DNA from: Bellilinea sp040754815
GTDB lineage: Bacteria > Chloroflexota > Anaerolineae > Anaerolineales > Anaerolineaceae
NCBI GenBank assembly: GCA_040754815.1
Contig: JBFMBX010000010.1
Span: 38,996-102,995, forward strand
Direction of reading: 5' to 3'
DNA: 64,000 nucleotides
Shown here: piece by piece, positions 1-8,471 of the stretch
Layout of the letters: each line of letters starts with the position of its first letter
Numbering within the stretch: the stretch's first letter is position 1
Made by a program: the position numbers and the translations under genes
Notes under the pieces: model-generated
Databases searched by the model: none
Told to the model about the DNA's origin: nothing
Seen by the model: only the letters and a program-made list of their open reading frames with translations

Positions 1-755
1 AAAGTGACCGTCAGGCCGAGATTCAGGTGGAAGTGGAGGATGTGCTGGGGTTGAGGGGTCAAAGCATCCGCCTGCCGGTGCAGGTGAGTGTGGAAAGCCT
101 GCCGCCAACCGTGTGGCAGACGGCCCTGAGCGGTAACCGGCCGCTGGTGCTGGGTGCAATTTTGTTCAGCGGCCTGCTGTTGGGAATGGTGCTCTTGCTG
201 GCCGGGCGCAAAAACCCAAAGACACCTTTCAGCCGCGATCCTCGCAGCCGTGATCCGGTTACCCAGCCGCTGCCGCCGCCGGTCAAAAAACAACGCGGTA
301 CGATCAACCCGGCCTCCATGGCAAGGCGGCTGGCTTCGCCCCGTCCGGCAGCAACGCCAATTCCCTCGGCTCCGGCGTGGTTAATTCAGGTCGGTGAGGA
401 TGGCGGGCAGGTTTTGGAAAACGAGGAATCAACTCTAAACCGCCGTTTATTGCCGCTGAAGCGCAAAGAGACTCTGCTGGGCAGTGATCCCTTGCGTTCG
501 CAAATTTGCCTGACTTCCCCCAGTGTTTCACCGGTGCATGCCCGCATTGTTTTGAATGAAGCAGGGGAGTACTGGATTTTCGATCAGGGTTCTCTGGCGG
601 GGACGTGGGTCAATTACATGCCGGTAGGCGGCGGGGGAATGTGCCTGAGGCACGGGGATTTGATTCACATCGGCTTTGTGACTTTACGGTTCGAGATATC
701 TAAAAAACCACAACCCAATCCCGCCATCGTGCGGTCGTATCAGGAAGAAGGATGA
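1..755 (+). CDS. Membrane-anchored FHA-domain protein, 5' end cut off
   Basis: The reading frame is open to the left edge, so the first GTG at 27 is probably internal and the gene starts outside the window. What remains is a short beta-rich stretch, one hydrophobic membrane segment (about residues 39-60 counted from the GTG), a Pro/Arg/Lys-rich linker and a C-terminal FHA domain (about 120-230). The FHA core is visible as LLGSD, then SPVHARI (the S-x-x-H phosphothreonine-binding motif), then GTWVNY and HGDLIHIG. The layout fits the end of a VWA-TM-FHA protein, but the VWA part is not seen. It overlaps the next gene, a PP2C phosphatase, by 4 bp (ATGA), suggesting a phospho-Thr reader and eraser made together. 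Confidence 0.8.
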   Translation, partial: SDRQAEIQVEVEDVLGLRGQSIRLPVQVSVESLPPTVWQTALSGNRPLVLGAILFSGLLLGMVLLLAGRKNPKTPFSRDPRSRDPVTQPLPPPVKKQRGTINPASMARRLASPRPAATPIPSAPAWLIQVGEDGGQVLENEESTLNRRLLPLKRKETLLGSDPLRSQICLTSPSVSPVHARIVLNEAGEYWIFDQGSLAGTWVNYMPVGGGGMCLRHGDLIHIGFVTLRFEISKKPQPNPAIVRSYQEEG

Positions 756-1888
756 TTCGGACGCAGCAAGCCCACTTACCGGTTGTTGCTTTGAGCGATC
801 CCGGCATGCGCGGCAAGAACAACGAGGATCGTTTTGGGGTGGTGGCAATGCGCACCGGCGAAGCAAACGCTACGCCCGCCCTGCTGGCCGTGCTGGCCGA
901 CGGCATTGGCGGACACCGCGCCGGTGAAGTGGCCGCCGAAATGGCCGTCAACCTGATTGCGGCATTTGTGCTGGAAAACGGAGACCGCCTTCCCCCGCAG
1001 GAACTGCTGGAAGAAGCCATTACCCGCGCCAGCCAGAGCATTTACGAGCAGGCCCAAACCAGCCGGGCGAAGAAAGGCATGGGCGCCACCTGCGCCTGTG
1101 TGTATATTCTCGGTCATCAATTATACACGGCCAGCGTGGGCGATTCGCGCATTTACCTGCTGCGGGGTGGCAGCATTCGGCAGTTGACCACCGACCACAC
1201 CTGGATTCAGGAGGCGCTGGAGCGCGGGCTGATCACCAGCGAGCAGGTCAACGGTCACCCCAACAGCCATGTCATCCGCCGTTTTCTCGGTTCACCCACC
1301 CCGCCGCAGGTGGACTTTCGGCTGCGGTTGAACGGGGAAGAAAGCGATGAGCAGGCCGCTGCGAACCAGGGACTGCACCTCAGGGACGGCGACCGCCTGC
1401 TGTTGTGTTCGGATGGGCTGACCGATCTGGTGAGCGATGAGGAAATTCTGGCGGCGGTGGAAAACCAGCCGGCGCAGGAAGCAGCCGCCGGCCTGATCGC
1501 GCTGGCCAACCAGCGCGGCGGGCATGATAACATTACACTGGTGCTGGTGGAAGTTCCGCCGGGCAGCCTGCCGCAGGCCGGGCCAAAACCGGCGCGGCGC
1601 TGGTGGGTGTGGGGCTGTGTGGCGCTGCTGATCGTGGCGCTGCTGGGCGGTCTGCTGGGCGGGGGGGCTTTATGGCTGCTCAACCGCGCTGAACCAACCC
1701 CAATGGCTGAGCCAACGCGCCCCGCCAGCGGCACCCTGCAAGCCGAAACGCTTTTACCTGCAGTGACCATACTGCCTTCGCCAACCCCACCGCTGATTTC
1801 CCTGACGGATGAGGCGGGTACGCTGCCTGTTCCTCTTGTTGACAGCCCGACACCCACACCCTGGCCGACCTATACCCTGCAGCCGTAA
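752..1888 (+). CDS. PP2C-family Ser/Thr protein phosphatase with membrane anchor
   Basis: Removes phosphate from Ser/Thr residues in a metal-dependent reaction. The PPM/PP2C motifs are in order: NNEDRFG near residue 25, ADGIGGHRAGE near 50, VGDSRIYLLR near 128, CSDGLTDLVSDEE near 216 and GGHDNITLVLVE near 254, so all metal-binding aspartates are present. After the catalytic domain comes one strong membrane segment (about 287-312) and a Pro/Thr-rich tail, probably outside the cell. This puts the phosphatase domain on the cytoplasmic face. The ATG overlaps the stop of the FHA gene (ATGA), which implies translational coupling. A kinase partner is not in the window and may lie upstream. Confidence 0.93.
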   Translation: MIRTQQAHLPVVALSDPGMRGKNNEDRFGVVAMRTGEANATPALLAVLADGIGGHRAGEVAAEMAVNLIAAFVLENGDRLPPQELLEEAITRASQSIYEQAQTSRAKKGMGATCACVYILGHQLYTASVGDSRIYLLRGGSIRQLTTDHTWIQEALERGLITSEQVNGHPNSHVIRRFLGSPTPPQVDFRLRLNGEESDEQAAANQGLHLRDGDRLLLCSDGLTDLVSDEEILAAVENQPAQEAAAGLIALANQRGGHDNITLVLVEVPPGSLPQAGPKPARRWWVWGCVALLIVALLGGLLGGGALWLLNRAEPTPMAEPTRPASGTLQAETLLPAVTILPSPTPPLISLTDEAGTLPVPLVDSPTPTPWPTYTLQP

Positions 1889-1904
1889 GGAGGTAATTGA
1901 AGAT

Positions 1905-2519
1905 ATGTGGAAATCTTTGAAAACCCTGCCTCCCAATTATGTGGAACGCGCTCGTTTTTCCCTGCAATCCCGCGGGACGCTGCTCATCATGAACCTGATT
2001 GGTCTTGGGCTGGTGCTGGTTTCGGTGTGGCTGTTTACTGCACTGGCATTGTACCTGCGCCCCGAAGCGGAGGAGATTCTGTTCGTTGTCTCACTGGAAG
2101 GGGCTGGGGCTTTGCTCAGTCTGCTCGGTTTACTGCTCATCATTGCCGTGACTCTGGTGCTGCACGAAGCCGTGCATGGTTTGGGATTCTGGCTGCTGGC
2201 GGGTGCCAAACCCCACTTTGCCTTCCGGGGGACATATGCTTATGCGGCAGCGCCGGGCTGGTATATTCCCAAAGAAATTTACTTTTGGATTGGAATTGCT
2301 CCGCTGGTGGTGATCAGCCTGCTGGCGGCGGGGTTGATTGCCGTTGTGCCGGTGGGTGCGCTGAATGCCGTCATTCTGGCGGGGGTGATCAATTTTTCCG
2401 GTGCGGTGGGGGATTTGTGGGTGGCTTTGATGCTGCTGCGCGCTCCAAAGGGTTCGCTGGCGCTGGATCAGGGCGATGAGATGATCCTATACGCGCCTGC
2501 CCCTTCCATTGCCGGTTGA
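1905..2519 (+). CDS. DUF3267-type membrane zinc-protease-like protein
   Basis: About 204 residues. The ATG at 1905 is preferred because AAGGAGG lies 11 nt before it, just after the PP2C stop; an earlier in-frame start would lack a ribosome site and overlap the phosphatase. Four or so hydrophobic segments surround an HExxH-like motif, LHEAVHG (about residue 87), typical of DUF3267 membrane proteins predicted to be zincin peptidases. No substrate is known. It follows the PP2C gene by 16 bp and is probably in the same transcript. The last 131 bp overlap the 3' end of the oppositely oriented EamA gene. Confidence 0.8.
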   Translation: MWKSLKTLPPNYVERARFSLQSRGTLLIMNLIGLGLVLVSVWLFTALALYLRPEAEEILFVVSLEGAGALLSLLGLLLIIAVTLVLHEAVHGLGFWLLAGAKPHFAFRGTYAYAAAPGWYIPKEIYFWIGIAPLVVISLLAAGLIAVVPVGALNAVILAGVINFSGAVGDLWVALMLLRAPKGSLALDQGDEMILYAPAPSIAG

Positions 2520-3405
2520 CCAGCCACACCCCCAGCAGAATGATGGCTCCGCCGAGCAGGGTTGCGGCGGTGAGGGCTTCATCCAGCAGGAGACCAGCCA
2601 CTGCAACGGTAACCAGCGGTTCGAGATAGAGGAATGCCCCTACCTGCGCTGAGGGCATGGCCTGCAAGGCATCGTACCAGAAGATGTAGGCCAGGCCGGA
2701 GCAGGCTATCCCTAAAAACAATACGGCGGCCCAACCCCCGGCCGTGAGGCGGGGCAGGTCGTTCAGCGCCGGGCCGTTGAGGAAAAACAGGGAGGAGAAA
2801 AGCCAGCCGAAAGCCATGACGAAGAACATCATCAGGGCGGCCGGGTAGCGGCGCAGTCCATCCCGCGAGAGGGTGGAAAAAATTGCCCAATTCGGCGCGC
2901 TGATCAGAATCAGGCGGTCGCCGGGTGTGCCGAATTGCCCCAGCGAGAGCGACTGCCAGTCACCGCGGGAAACCACCAGCAGCACACCGGCAGCCGCCAG
3001 CAGAATGCCGGCTATCCGCCCCATGCCGAGCGATTCACGCAGGAACAACCAGCCCAACAGCGCCATGAACACCGGCGTGCTGGCTACAATCCACGCGGTG
3101 GTGGTGGCCTGGGCGGTGATCAGCCCGGTGGATTGCAGCCACTGGTGAAAAGTGATGCCCAGCGCGCCCAGCAGGGCAAAGTAGGCCAGATCGCGGATGC
3201 TGACGGGGCGGAAGGCGCGCCGCAGGGCAACGGCAGCCCCCAGAATCAGCACGCCGATGCCGAAGCGAATCCAGACGATGGTGACGGGGGAGATATCGCG
3301 CAGGGCGATTTTGGTGGCGATGAACGAGCCGCCCCACACGGCCACCGCAAACAGAACTTTGAGAATGACGACCCAGCGTTGAGCCTGCGGTGATGAGGAG
3401 GTCAT
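2389..3405 (-). CDS. EamA/DMT-family transporter
   Basis: An inner-membrane drug/metabolite exporter with about ten membrane segments in two EamA repeats. The first starts at VAVWGGSFIATKIALRD and the second near NWAIFSTLSRDGLRRYP. Substrate unknown. The family normally ends soon after the last helix (GAIILLGVWLVNRQW); here about 44 extra Pro/Arg-rich residues follow, read from the antisense of the DUF3267 gene, so the tail is probably not functional. The ATG overlaps the stop of the upstream ArsR-type gene by 4 bp, so the pair is translationally coupled and the regulator likely controls this transporter. Confidence 0.88.
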   Translation of the reverse strand: MTSSSPQAQRWVVILKVLFAVAVWGGSFIATKIALRDISPVTIVWIRFGIGVLILGAAVALRRAFRPVSIRDLAYFALLGALGITFHQWLQSTGLITAQATTTAWIVASTPVFMALLGWLFLRESLGMGRIAGILLAAAGVLLVVSRGDWQSLSLGQFGTPGDRLILISAPNWAIFSTLSRDGLRRYPAALMMFFVMAFGWLFSSLFFLNGPALNDLPRLTAGGWAAVLFLGIACSGLAYIFWYDALQAMPSAQVGAFLYLEPLVTVAVAGLLLDEALTAATLLGGAIILLGVWLVNRQWKGQARIGSSHRPDPAPANPLERAAASKPPTNPPPHRKN

Positions 3406-3986
3406 CCGGCGGCCTCTTCCGTCAGCCAGTATTCCCGGCCGTTGCTTTCCCGCGCCATGAGGTGCGATTCGATCAGCCCGCGGCGCAGAGAAGCCGTATC
3501 GGCATGGTAGCGGGAAAGGATTTCGTTGACTTCCTTTTCGGTATAACGCCGGCCGGGCTGAAAAGCCTGCGCCACATAACGCAACAGGATCTGAAATTTC
3601 TTTTCCTGAGCCGGCAGGGCTTTGATGCGTCCATCGGAGTCGGTGAAATTCTGGATGATTTTGCGCTCGTAGGCGTCACTTTCCACATCCTCCGAAAGGC
3701 GCGGCAGGTTTTCACTTTTCAGCAAGCGGTGTGCCATTTCTTCCAGTGTATCGGTTTTGAGGGAGTAGAAATAATAATGACCTTCGGTGCGCGCTTCTAC
3801 CAGCCCGGCCTGAGCAAGTTTGGCGAGGTGGTGAGACACGGTTGAAGGGCTGACCTTGAGCAGAGCGGCCAATTGTTCAACGGTGTGGGCTTCCTGCGCC
3901 AGCAAGCCGATGATCTTCAAGCGCTGAGCATCGGCCAGCGCTTTGAAGAAGGCAAGTAGTTCTTCAGTGAGAGATGAGTTGTCCAT
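3402..3986 (-). CDS. ArsR-family winged-helix regulator with DUF2087 domain
   Basis: About 194 residues. The N-terminal half is an ArsR-type helix-turn-helix: FKALADAQRLKIIGLL, then VEQLAALLKVSPSTVSHHL as the recognition helix region. The C-terminal half (about 120-190) matches DUF2087, a domain often attached to such regulators, with ILLRYVAQAF and RRGLIESHLMARE. The CxC metal site of true ArsR/SmtB sensors is not seen, so the signal need not be a metal. The ATG at 3986 is chosen because AAAGGAA precedes it; a longer frame to 4079 has no ribosome site. It is the first gene of a two-gene unit with the EamA transporter. Confidence 0.85.
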   Translation of the reverse strand: MDNSSLTEELLAFFKALADAQRLKIIGLLAQEAHTVEQLAALLKVSPSTVSHHLAKLAQAGLVEARTEGHYYFYSLKTDTLEEMAHRLLKSENLPRLSEDVESDAYERKIIQNFTDSDGRIKALPAQEKKFQILLRYVAQAFQPGRRYTEKEVNEILSRYHADTASLRRGLIESHLMARESNGREYWLTEEAAG

Positions 3987-4131
3987 AGCAGTTCCTTTAT
4001 TTTCGTAAAAACATTTTGATAAATATAGAAACGATTTTATGCCAATTTGATTTTTTGTCAAGGGGAAAAGGGACGGCAAATTCTCAAAAACCAGAGCCTG
4101 TTTTTTTTACCATCCGCAGGTAAAACGAAAA

Positions 4132-4449
4132 CTACTTCGCTTTTCGGCTGGCAATGGTCATGCCCGCAATGGTGAGCAGCAGCAGGATGGAGATGCCGAA
4201 CAGGCCAAAGGATATTTTGTAGGCTATACCCTGCGGTAAAAGATCGCCAATGCCAAGGGTAAAAAAACTGGCTCCAATTGTTCCCGTACACCAGCGACTG
4301 ATTTTTTCCATTTTTTGGGAAGCCTGTTTCAGGTTGGGGGTGACCAGCAATGCGCTGGCCGGTTTCAGGCCGAGCCACTGTTTCAGGCGGGTATCGAAGA
4401 TGCCCATCAAAATCATGGCCGTGCCGAGGATTAACCAGAGTGGGGACAT
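4132..4449 (-). CDS. Small membrane protein, unknown function
   Basis: 105 residues with a hydrophobic N-terminal segment (LWLILGTAMILMGIF), an amphipathic middle and two further membrane segments near the C-terminus. GGAGAA sits 9 nt before the ATG. I do not recognise the family. It lies in a run of three small minus-strand membrane-protein genes (this one, 4505-4906 and 4983-5603), separated by 50-80 bp and probably transcribed together. The AT-rich stretch between its stop and the regulator at 3986 contains a T-run but no clear hairpin. Confidence 0.6.
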   Translation of the reverse strand: MSPLWLILGTAMILMGIFDTRLKQWLGLKPASALLVTPNLKQASQKMEKISRWCTGTIGASFFTLGIGDLLPQGIAYKISFGLFGISILLLLTIAGMTIASRKAK

Positions 4450-4504
4450 GGTAAATTCTCCAGTTGATATATGGGGTTAATCACGAGGAAATCTTTGTCA
4501 AAGG

Positions 4505-4906
4505 TCAGAAGCGTTTGGGGCGGCGGGAACGCAGCCAGCGGAGCGCCGCCCCAAGGATTGCGCCGGCAAGAGTATAAAACAACCACGAGAGCGGAGCAAG
4601 CGCCACGGCCTGCGCGAGATCACCGGTCAGCAGATTGACCGGAAAGGCCAGAAAGCCGATCACCGGATAAACCGGCGCGGTACAGTACCACGGCCACGGG
4701 ATGTGCGGATAGGTGATGTAGAAGGGCAGACAGTGCCACACCACGGCCAGCGCCACCGCCGAAGAGAATAAACCGGCCAGAAAGCCGATCACTGCGCCGC
4801 GTTTGGCAGCAGGAAAGAGAGACCTGAACTGGAATCCGCCTGATGCAGGTTTACGCGGCTGCCTGTTGTGGGATAAATCTGCCTCGGGTTGGATTGGATC
4901 TTTCAC
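4505..4906 (-). CDS. Small membrane protein, unknown function
   Basis: About 133 residues from a GTG at 4906, which has a strong AGGAGAAGG ribosome site 9-10 nt upstream; a longer frame from a TTG at 4933 would place that site inside the gene. The N-terminal 35 residues are charged and polar, followed by three or four membrane segments (near IGFLAGLFSSAVALAVV, VIGFLAFPVNLL and LAPLSWLFYTLAGAIL) and a basic Arg/Lys end that suggests the C-terminus is cytoplasmic. No family recognised. Confidence 0.6.
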   Translation of the reverse strand: MKDPIQPEADLSHNRQPRKPASGGFQFRSLFPAAKRGAVIGFLAGLFSSAVALAVVWHCLPFYITYPHIPWPWYCTAPVYPVIGFLAFPVNLLTGDLAQAVALAPLSWLFYTLAGAILGAALRWLRSRRPKRF

Positions 4907-4982
4907 CTTTTCCTTCTCCTGAAAAAGGATCAAAAATGCAACAAAAAAGCAGGCGCGCCGAATCCAGCCCCGCAGGGCATTT

Positions 4983-5603
4983 TCAGTCCGCCAGCGGCGG
5001 CTGAAAGGCGTTTGGTTTCAAAAGCAAGATACCCTGCCAGACCCAGATGATGACCCCCAGGATGAGAACCACGCCTTCCAGTTCTGGAAACAGGTACACC
5101 AGCAGCGAGGGCACGCCGGCCAGTAAGTACAACATGCTCAACGGACGGGGCAGGATTTGGGAAGTCCAGCCTGATGAACCGAGCAGCAAGAACACCCAGC
5201 CCAGAAAGTGAAAACCAAACGCATTACCGGCGGAGACCAGCGTGCTCCAGACGGTCAGGATGAGGGCGGAGTTTTCCAGATTCAATTCGGGGTGGGTGAG
5301 ATGATAGTACCGATTGGAGGCCCGCATGAAGGCAACGGCAGCCATGCCGGCCGCTGCAAGGACGGCCATCAGCAGGGCAAGGTTCGTGCGCCGGAACGCG
5401 CTCCTGCCGAAGAGTTCGCGAAGAACATAGGTTACCACGATCAGACTGACGGAGATAACCGGCCCGTAAAGAAAATCGGCCAGGCTGTATGCGATCATCC
5501 CCCAGAGATTATCCAGATTACCGATCAGGTAAATCAGCGGTGCAACGATAAAGGATACCGCCAGTAAAAAGGATGCGCTCCCTGCCCATTTTTGGGTTGT
5601 CAT
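4983..5603 (-). CDS. Integral membrane protein, unknown function
   Basis: 206 residues with six likely membrane segments and short loops. AAGGAA lies 9 nt before the ATG. The pattern (GNLDNLWGMIAYSLADFLYGP in the first third, then a polar loop with TNLALLMAVLAAAG) resembles small DUF-type membrane proteins of Chloroflexota and Actinomycetota, but I cannot name one. First gene of the three-gene membrane cluster. Confidence 0.6.
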   Translation of the reverse strand: MTTQKWAGSASFLLAVSFIVAPLIYLIGNLDNLWGMIAYSLADFLYGPVISVSLIVVTYVLRELFGRSAFRRTNLALLMAVLAAAGMAAVAFMRASNRYYHLTHPELNLENSALILTVWSTLVSAGNAFGFHFLGWVFLLLGSSGWTSQILPRPLSMLYLLAGVPSLLVYLFPELEGVVLILGVIIWVWQGILLLKPNAFQPPLAD

Positions 5604-5671
5604 GGGATAAATTCCTTTTCAAACGCTAAGCCAGAGGGGGGATGGGACACGGCGGGGGTTGAGGATTTGGG

Positions 5672-6034
5672 TTATTGAACGACCGGCTGCCGCAAGATTT
5701 TTTCCATGGTTTTTCCTCTGGCCAGTTCGTCAATCAATTTATCCAGATAGCGGATTTTTTGCATCAGGGGGTCTTCGATTTCTTCCACCCGAATTCCACA
5801 CACCACGCCTTTGATGAGCGAGCTGTGCGGGTTGAAGGCGGGCGCTTGAGCGAAAAAAGTTTCTAAATTGACACCCTGCTGGATTTGCTGCTCCAGTCCC
5901 TGCCGGTCATAACCGGTCAGCCAGCAGATGATCTGCTCCACTTCTTCGCGGGTGCGGTTTTTGCGTTCGGCTTTTTGAACGTACAGTTCGTAGATATCGG
6001 CAAATTTGAGGGCGAAAATCCGATGTTGGGGCAT
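5672..6034 (-). CDS. DUF2200 domain protein
   Basis: About 120 residues covering the whole DUF2200 family length. Family-typical stretches are visible: HRIFALKFADIYELYVQKAE at the start, IICWLTGYDRQGLEQQ, SSLIKGVVCGIRVEEIEDPL and MQKIRYLDKLIDELARGKTM. Soluble, no known activity; in other genomes it travels with mobile genes. The ATG at 6034 has GGAGAAAG a few bases upstream; ten extra residues before it have no support. Downstream (minus direction) are the membrane genes; upstream is a bidirectional terminator at about 6180-6245. Confidence 0.85.
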   Translation of the reverse strand: MPQHRIFALKFADIYELYVQKAERKNRTREEVEQIICWLTGYDRQGLEQQIQQGVNLETFFAQAPAFNPHSSLIKGVVCGIRVEEIEDPLMQKIRYLDKLIDELARGKTMEKILRQPVVQ

Positions 6035-6179
6035 GTTCTTTCTCCAATCCTTCTCGCGGTACACCGTTACGGTTAATGGTCTCTCCTTTTACTTGCCGGA
6101 AGATTCACCAATTGTAGATGAAAACCATAAATGATTGTAACATGTTTGGGCGGTGGAAAGACCCCCTCAAATGAAAAAA

Positions 6180-6245
6180 CACCCGCCCTGCAGGCTTTTC
6201 CGCCGGCAATCCTGTGAAAGCCGAAGCCGAGTGCGCAGGCGGGTG
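6180..6245. terminator. Bidirectional hairpin terminator
   Basis: CACCCGCC (6180-6187) continues into CTGC and pairs with GCGCAGGCGGGTG (6233-6245): an 11-bp stem with one bulged C and a loop of about 40 nt that itself contains GC-rich pairing. A six-A run lies just to the left and a five-T run just to the right, so each strand has a U-tract after the stem. It separates the DinB-like gene from the DUF2200 gene and is the left boundary of the accessory region. Confidence 0.6.
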
Positions 6246-6280
6246 CATCTTTTTATTATTAGACCGGGAATAATGTTTTA

Positions 6281-6706
6281 CTACACTGTGTAGCGTTTGT
6301 TCCAGCTGGCTGGAAAGGTGAGTTCATTTCCGTAAACAAAGCGAATGAGCTGCCCATGGTGCTGGATTTCGTGTTCCAGAAGATCGAAGGCAAAATCAAT
6401 CTGCACGTCCGTCAATTCGGTAAAGTCTATCTCATTCAACTGGTGATGGGTTGTATTGAGAGCCTCAAGCACAGCTTGCCTGACACGGGGGGTAGTTAAA
6501 CTGCATGAAAACCCTTTCCAGCCGCTTGCCTTGATTGCTTGGATATAACTTTCGCGAGCCCCAATGATGCACCACATTTGATCTGCAATTCGATTGGATG
6601 GCAGGTTCGGTAAATCCAGGGCGAGGGATGTCTCATCGAGGTGTGCAACGAGGTCGTGGGTTAACCGAAACGCCCGATCTAACTTGTCTTTGAGTATATG
6701 GTTCAT
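6281..6706 (-). CDS. DinB-family four-helix-bundle protein
   Basis: 141 residues, all-helical. The DinB/YfiT superfamily pattern of metal-binding histidines is suggested by the helix HEIQHHGQLIRFVYGN near residue 110 and by an N-terminal helix with HDLVAHLDE. Members are stress-induced proteins or metal-dependent thiol transferases (bacillithiol, mycothiol), but nothing here tells which. AAGGAA lies 8 nt before the ATG. It sits directly downstream of the attC-like hairpin at 6758-6825, so it may be the terminal cassette gene, although no second attC follows it. Confidence 0.7.
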   Translation of the reverse strand: MNHILKDKLDRAFRLTHDLVAHLDETSLALDLPNLPSNRIADQMWCIIGARESYIQAIKASGWKGFSCSLTTPRVRQAVLEALNTTHHQLNEIDFTELTDVQIDFAFDLLEHEIQHHGQLIRFVYGNELTFPASWNKRYTV

Positions 6707-6757
6707 GCTGGTTTCCTTAACTCCGCCGTCGTTTTCCGCAGCCCGCCGGAGTTACGG

Positions 6758-6825
6758 GCTCATTAAAGCATTTCAGCCGCCCCGCAGCTCAGCGGAGCGG
6801 CGTCGGGTGGAAGCGGTTGTTGGGC
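6758..6825 (-). repeat. attC-like recombination hairpin (restriction-modification cassette)
   Basis: On the minus strand the site begins GCCCAAC (consensus RYYYAAC), 13 nt after the methyltransferase stop, and ends at AATGAGC, a degenerate partner of GTTRRRY. In between, CCGCTTCCACCCGACGCCGC pairs imperfectly with the arm at 6765-6783. The loop carries AGCGGAGC, also found in the sites at 16965 and 17775. Length 68 bp, inside the normal attC range. The GTT of one core box is lost, so the site may be inactive. Confidence 0.5.
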
Positions 6826-6838
6826 GGCGTTCGAGTCA

Positions 6839-8467
6839 TCATTTGAGCAACAACTTAGAAAACATCCTATTTAGCGATTCGAGTAGTGTTATATCGGGGC
6901 GATTCTTTATAACTCCCAGACGATAGCGGTTATAAATTTCCAATACTTCTTGGGAAGTATCTTGTGGAATGGCTTGTAAATCTATCACTTTGGCATTATT
7001 CAAGTCGTTAGGCTCAAACTTCTCTAATCCATCGCCATATTCGCGGCGGTTATCATTGAAGATTTCCCGTGCAACGTCTGTCATTAAATAAGCCATTAAA
7101 ATGTCTATCTTTTCCATTGCAAACATATCTAGATAAAAGCAGTGGAAACATGTTAGATTTCTGACATTGGCTTCGTTTCTGACAAACCTTAAACCGTTGC
7201 GGTTGAATACGGTTACAAGAATCGGTGCGGGTGGGCGATTCTCTATGGCATACCAGGGTGTTCTATGACTGGTAAGATACTTTTTATGCACGCCGAGTTT
7301 TTCTCCCAATTGAATGTATCGGCGAATTGCTGGACTTGTAACGTCAGTGATATTGAGGAGATAGATGTTTTTCCAGCTCGCTCTTAATTTCTCAAAGTCT
7401 TCCTGCGTGAAGAAATAGGAACTAGCTTGATTGGCCTTCGTAAGACAAGGTAACAAATATCTGTCTTCGATTTCAAACTCTCGTTTCTTCTGTTCGCTGA
7501 ATGTAAAGTAGTCATTATCACCAGTGGCTATTCCCCTGACGACTTTTCCGTATGTCAAAAGCGGTACTAGATTCTTATACTTACTGCCGTTTTGTTTTTG
7601 ATAGTACGCTCGCCATTTGATACTCTCGTCCAAATCTTCGTATAACACTGCTTTTCCACTTGTTTTGATGTTCGGATAAAGAGGGAATTGACTTTCGAGG
7701 TATGCTAAATCGTCAAGTGATTTGACCGCAATAAATTCGATGGTCTTTATATCAGCAGAGTTATCAAAGAGCAGGATACAGGATGTGGTGATAACATTGT
7801 CAAATAAGTTTTCGGTGAAGTCGAAAACGATAACGTATTTCAGGCTCTTATATTTGATTAAATTACGCTTGATGAATACACCATAATCTGCGTTTAGGAA
7901 CTCTGATGGCAGAATATAGGCAGCTCTGCCATTCTCCGAAAGTTGGTTAACTGATTTGAGCAAGAACAGAGTGTGCAAGTTTGTTAGCCCACTCAACGAC
8001 AAACCGAGTCGACTTTGAAATTCTGCTAGTATTTCATTGCGGTTCTTGTAGTTCTGGAATCTTTGATATGGGGGATTACAAATTATCCCGTCATATCTAT
8101 TATTCCAATCGTTGAACATATAATCACGGTTGATAAGCCTGATCTCATAATCTTTGTAATCCTGAAATAAGGCTCTTGCTTTCTTCAAAACTTGAGGATC
8201 AATATCATAACCTATTAATTGATACGAATTTGAAGCGGCTTCTTTGAGGATTGCTCGAAAAAATATGCCCAACCCCACAGCAGGGTCGAGGATGGTCCTA
8301 CACTGTGGGTTGCTGATAACCCATTTCGCCATAAAGTGGGCAATCGAGAAGGGTGTGAAGAATTGCCCAAATTTCTTTACATGCTCACTACTGGCATTTG
8401 ACGCATATTCTCTTTCAGGTGCATCAGAGAAAAAGACGTCGTTTTGAGTCTGTGCGATGACTGACAT
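6839..8467 (-). CDS. Type II N6-adenine DNA methyltransferase (Eco57I/TaqI-like)
   Basis: 542 residues. Transfers a methyl group from SAM to adenine N6 within the site cut by the partner nuclease. The SAM-binding motif I is at 59-69 (ILDPAVGLGIF) and the catalytic motif IV, NPPYQRF, at 131-137. The second half (about 270-520) has the look of a TaqI-type target recognition domain, with KVVRGIATGDNDYFTF and NLTCFHCFYLD. The ATG lies only 4 nt after the stop of the restriction gene, so the two are one transcript. Composition is clearly more AT-rich than the core genes, a sign of transfer. The attC-like hairpin follows its stop. Confidence 0.9.
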   Translation of the reverse strand: MSVIAQTQNDVFFSDAPEREYASNASSEHVKKFGQFFTPFSIAHFMAKWVISNPQCRTILDPAVGLGIFFRAILKEAASNSYQLIGYDIDPQVLKKARALFQDYKDYEIRLINRDYMFNDWNNRYDGIICNPPYQRFQNYKNRNEILAEFQSRLGLSLSGLTNLHTLFLLKSVNQLSENGRAAYILPSEFLNADYGVFIKRNLIKYKSLKYVIVFDFTENLFDNVITTSCILLFDNSADIKTIEFIAVKSLDDLAYLESQFPLYPNIKTSGKAVLYEDLDESIKWRAYYQKQNGSKYKNLVPLLTYGKVVRGIATGDNDYFTFSEQKKREFEIEDRYLLPCLTKANQASSYFFTQEDFEKLRASWKNIYLLNITDVTSPAIRRYIQLGEKLGVHKKYLTSHRTPWYAIENRPPAPILVTVFNRNGLRFVRNEANVRNLTCFHCFYLDMFAMEKIDILMAYLMTDVAREIFNDNRREYGDGLEKFEPNDLNNAKVIDLQAIPQDTSQEVLEIYNRYRLGVIKNRPDITLLESLNRMFSKLLLK

Positions 8468-8471
8468 TACT

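Noticed and set aside
1255..1857. 200-codon minus-strand frame opposite the PP2C gene
   Set aside because: Antisense shadow; low-complexity Ser/Arg/Pro composition and no ribosome site.
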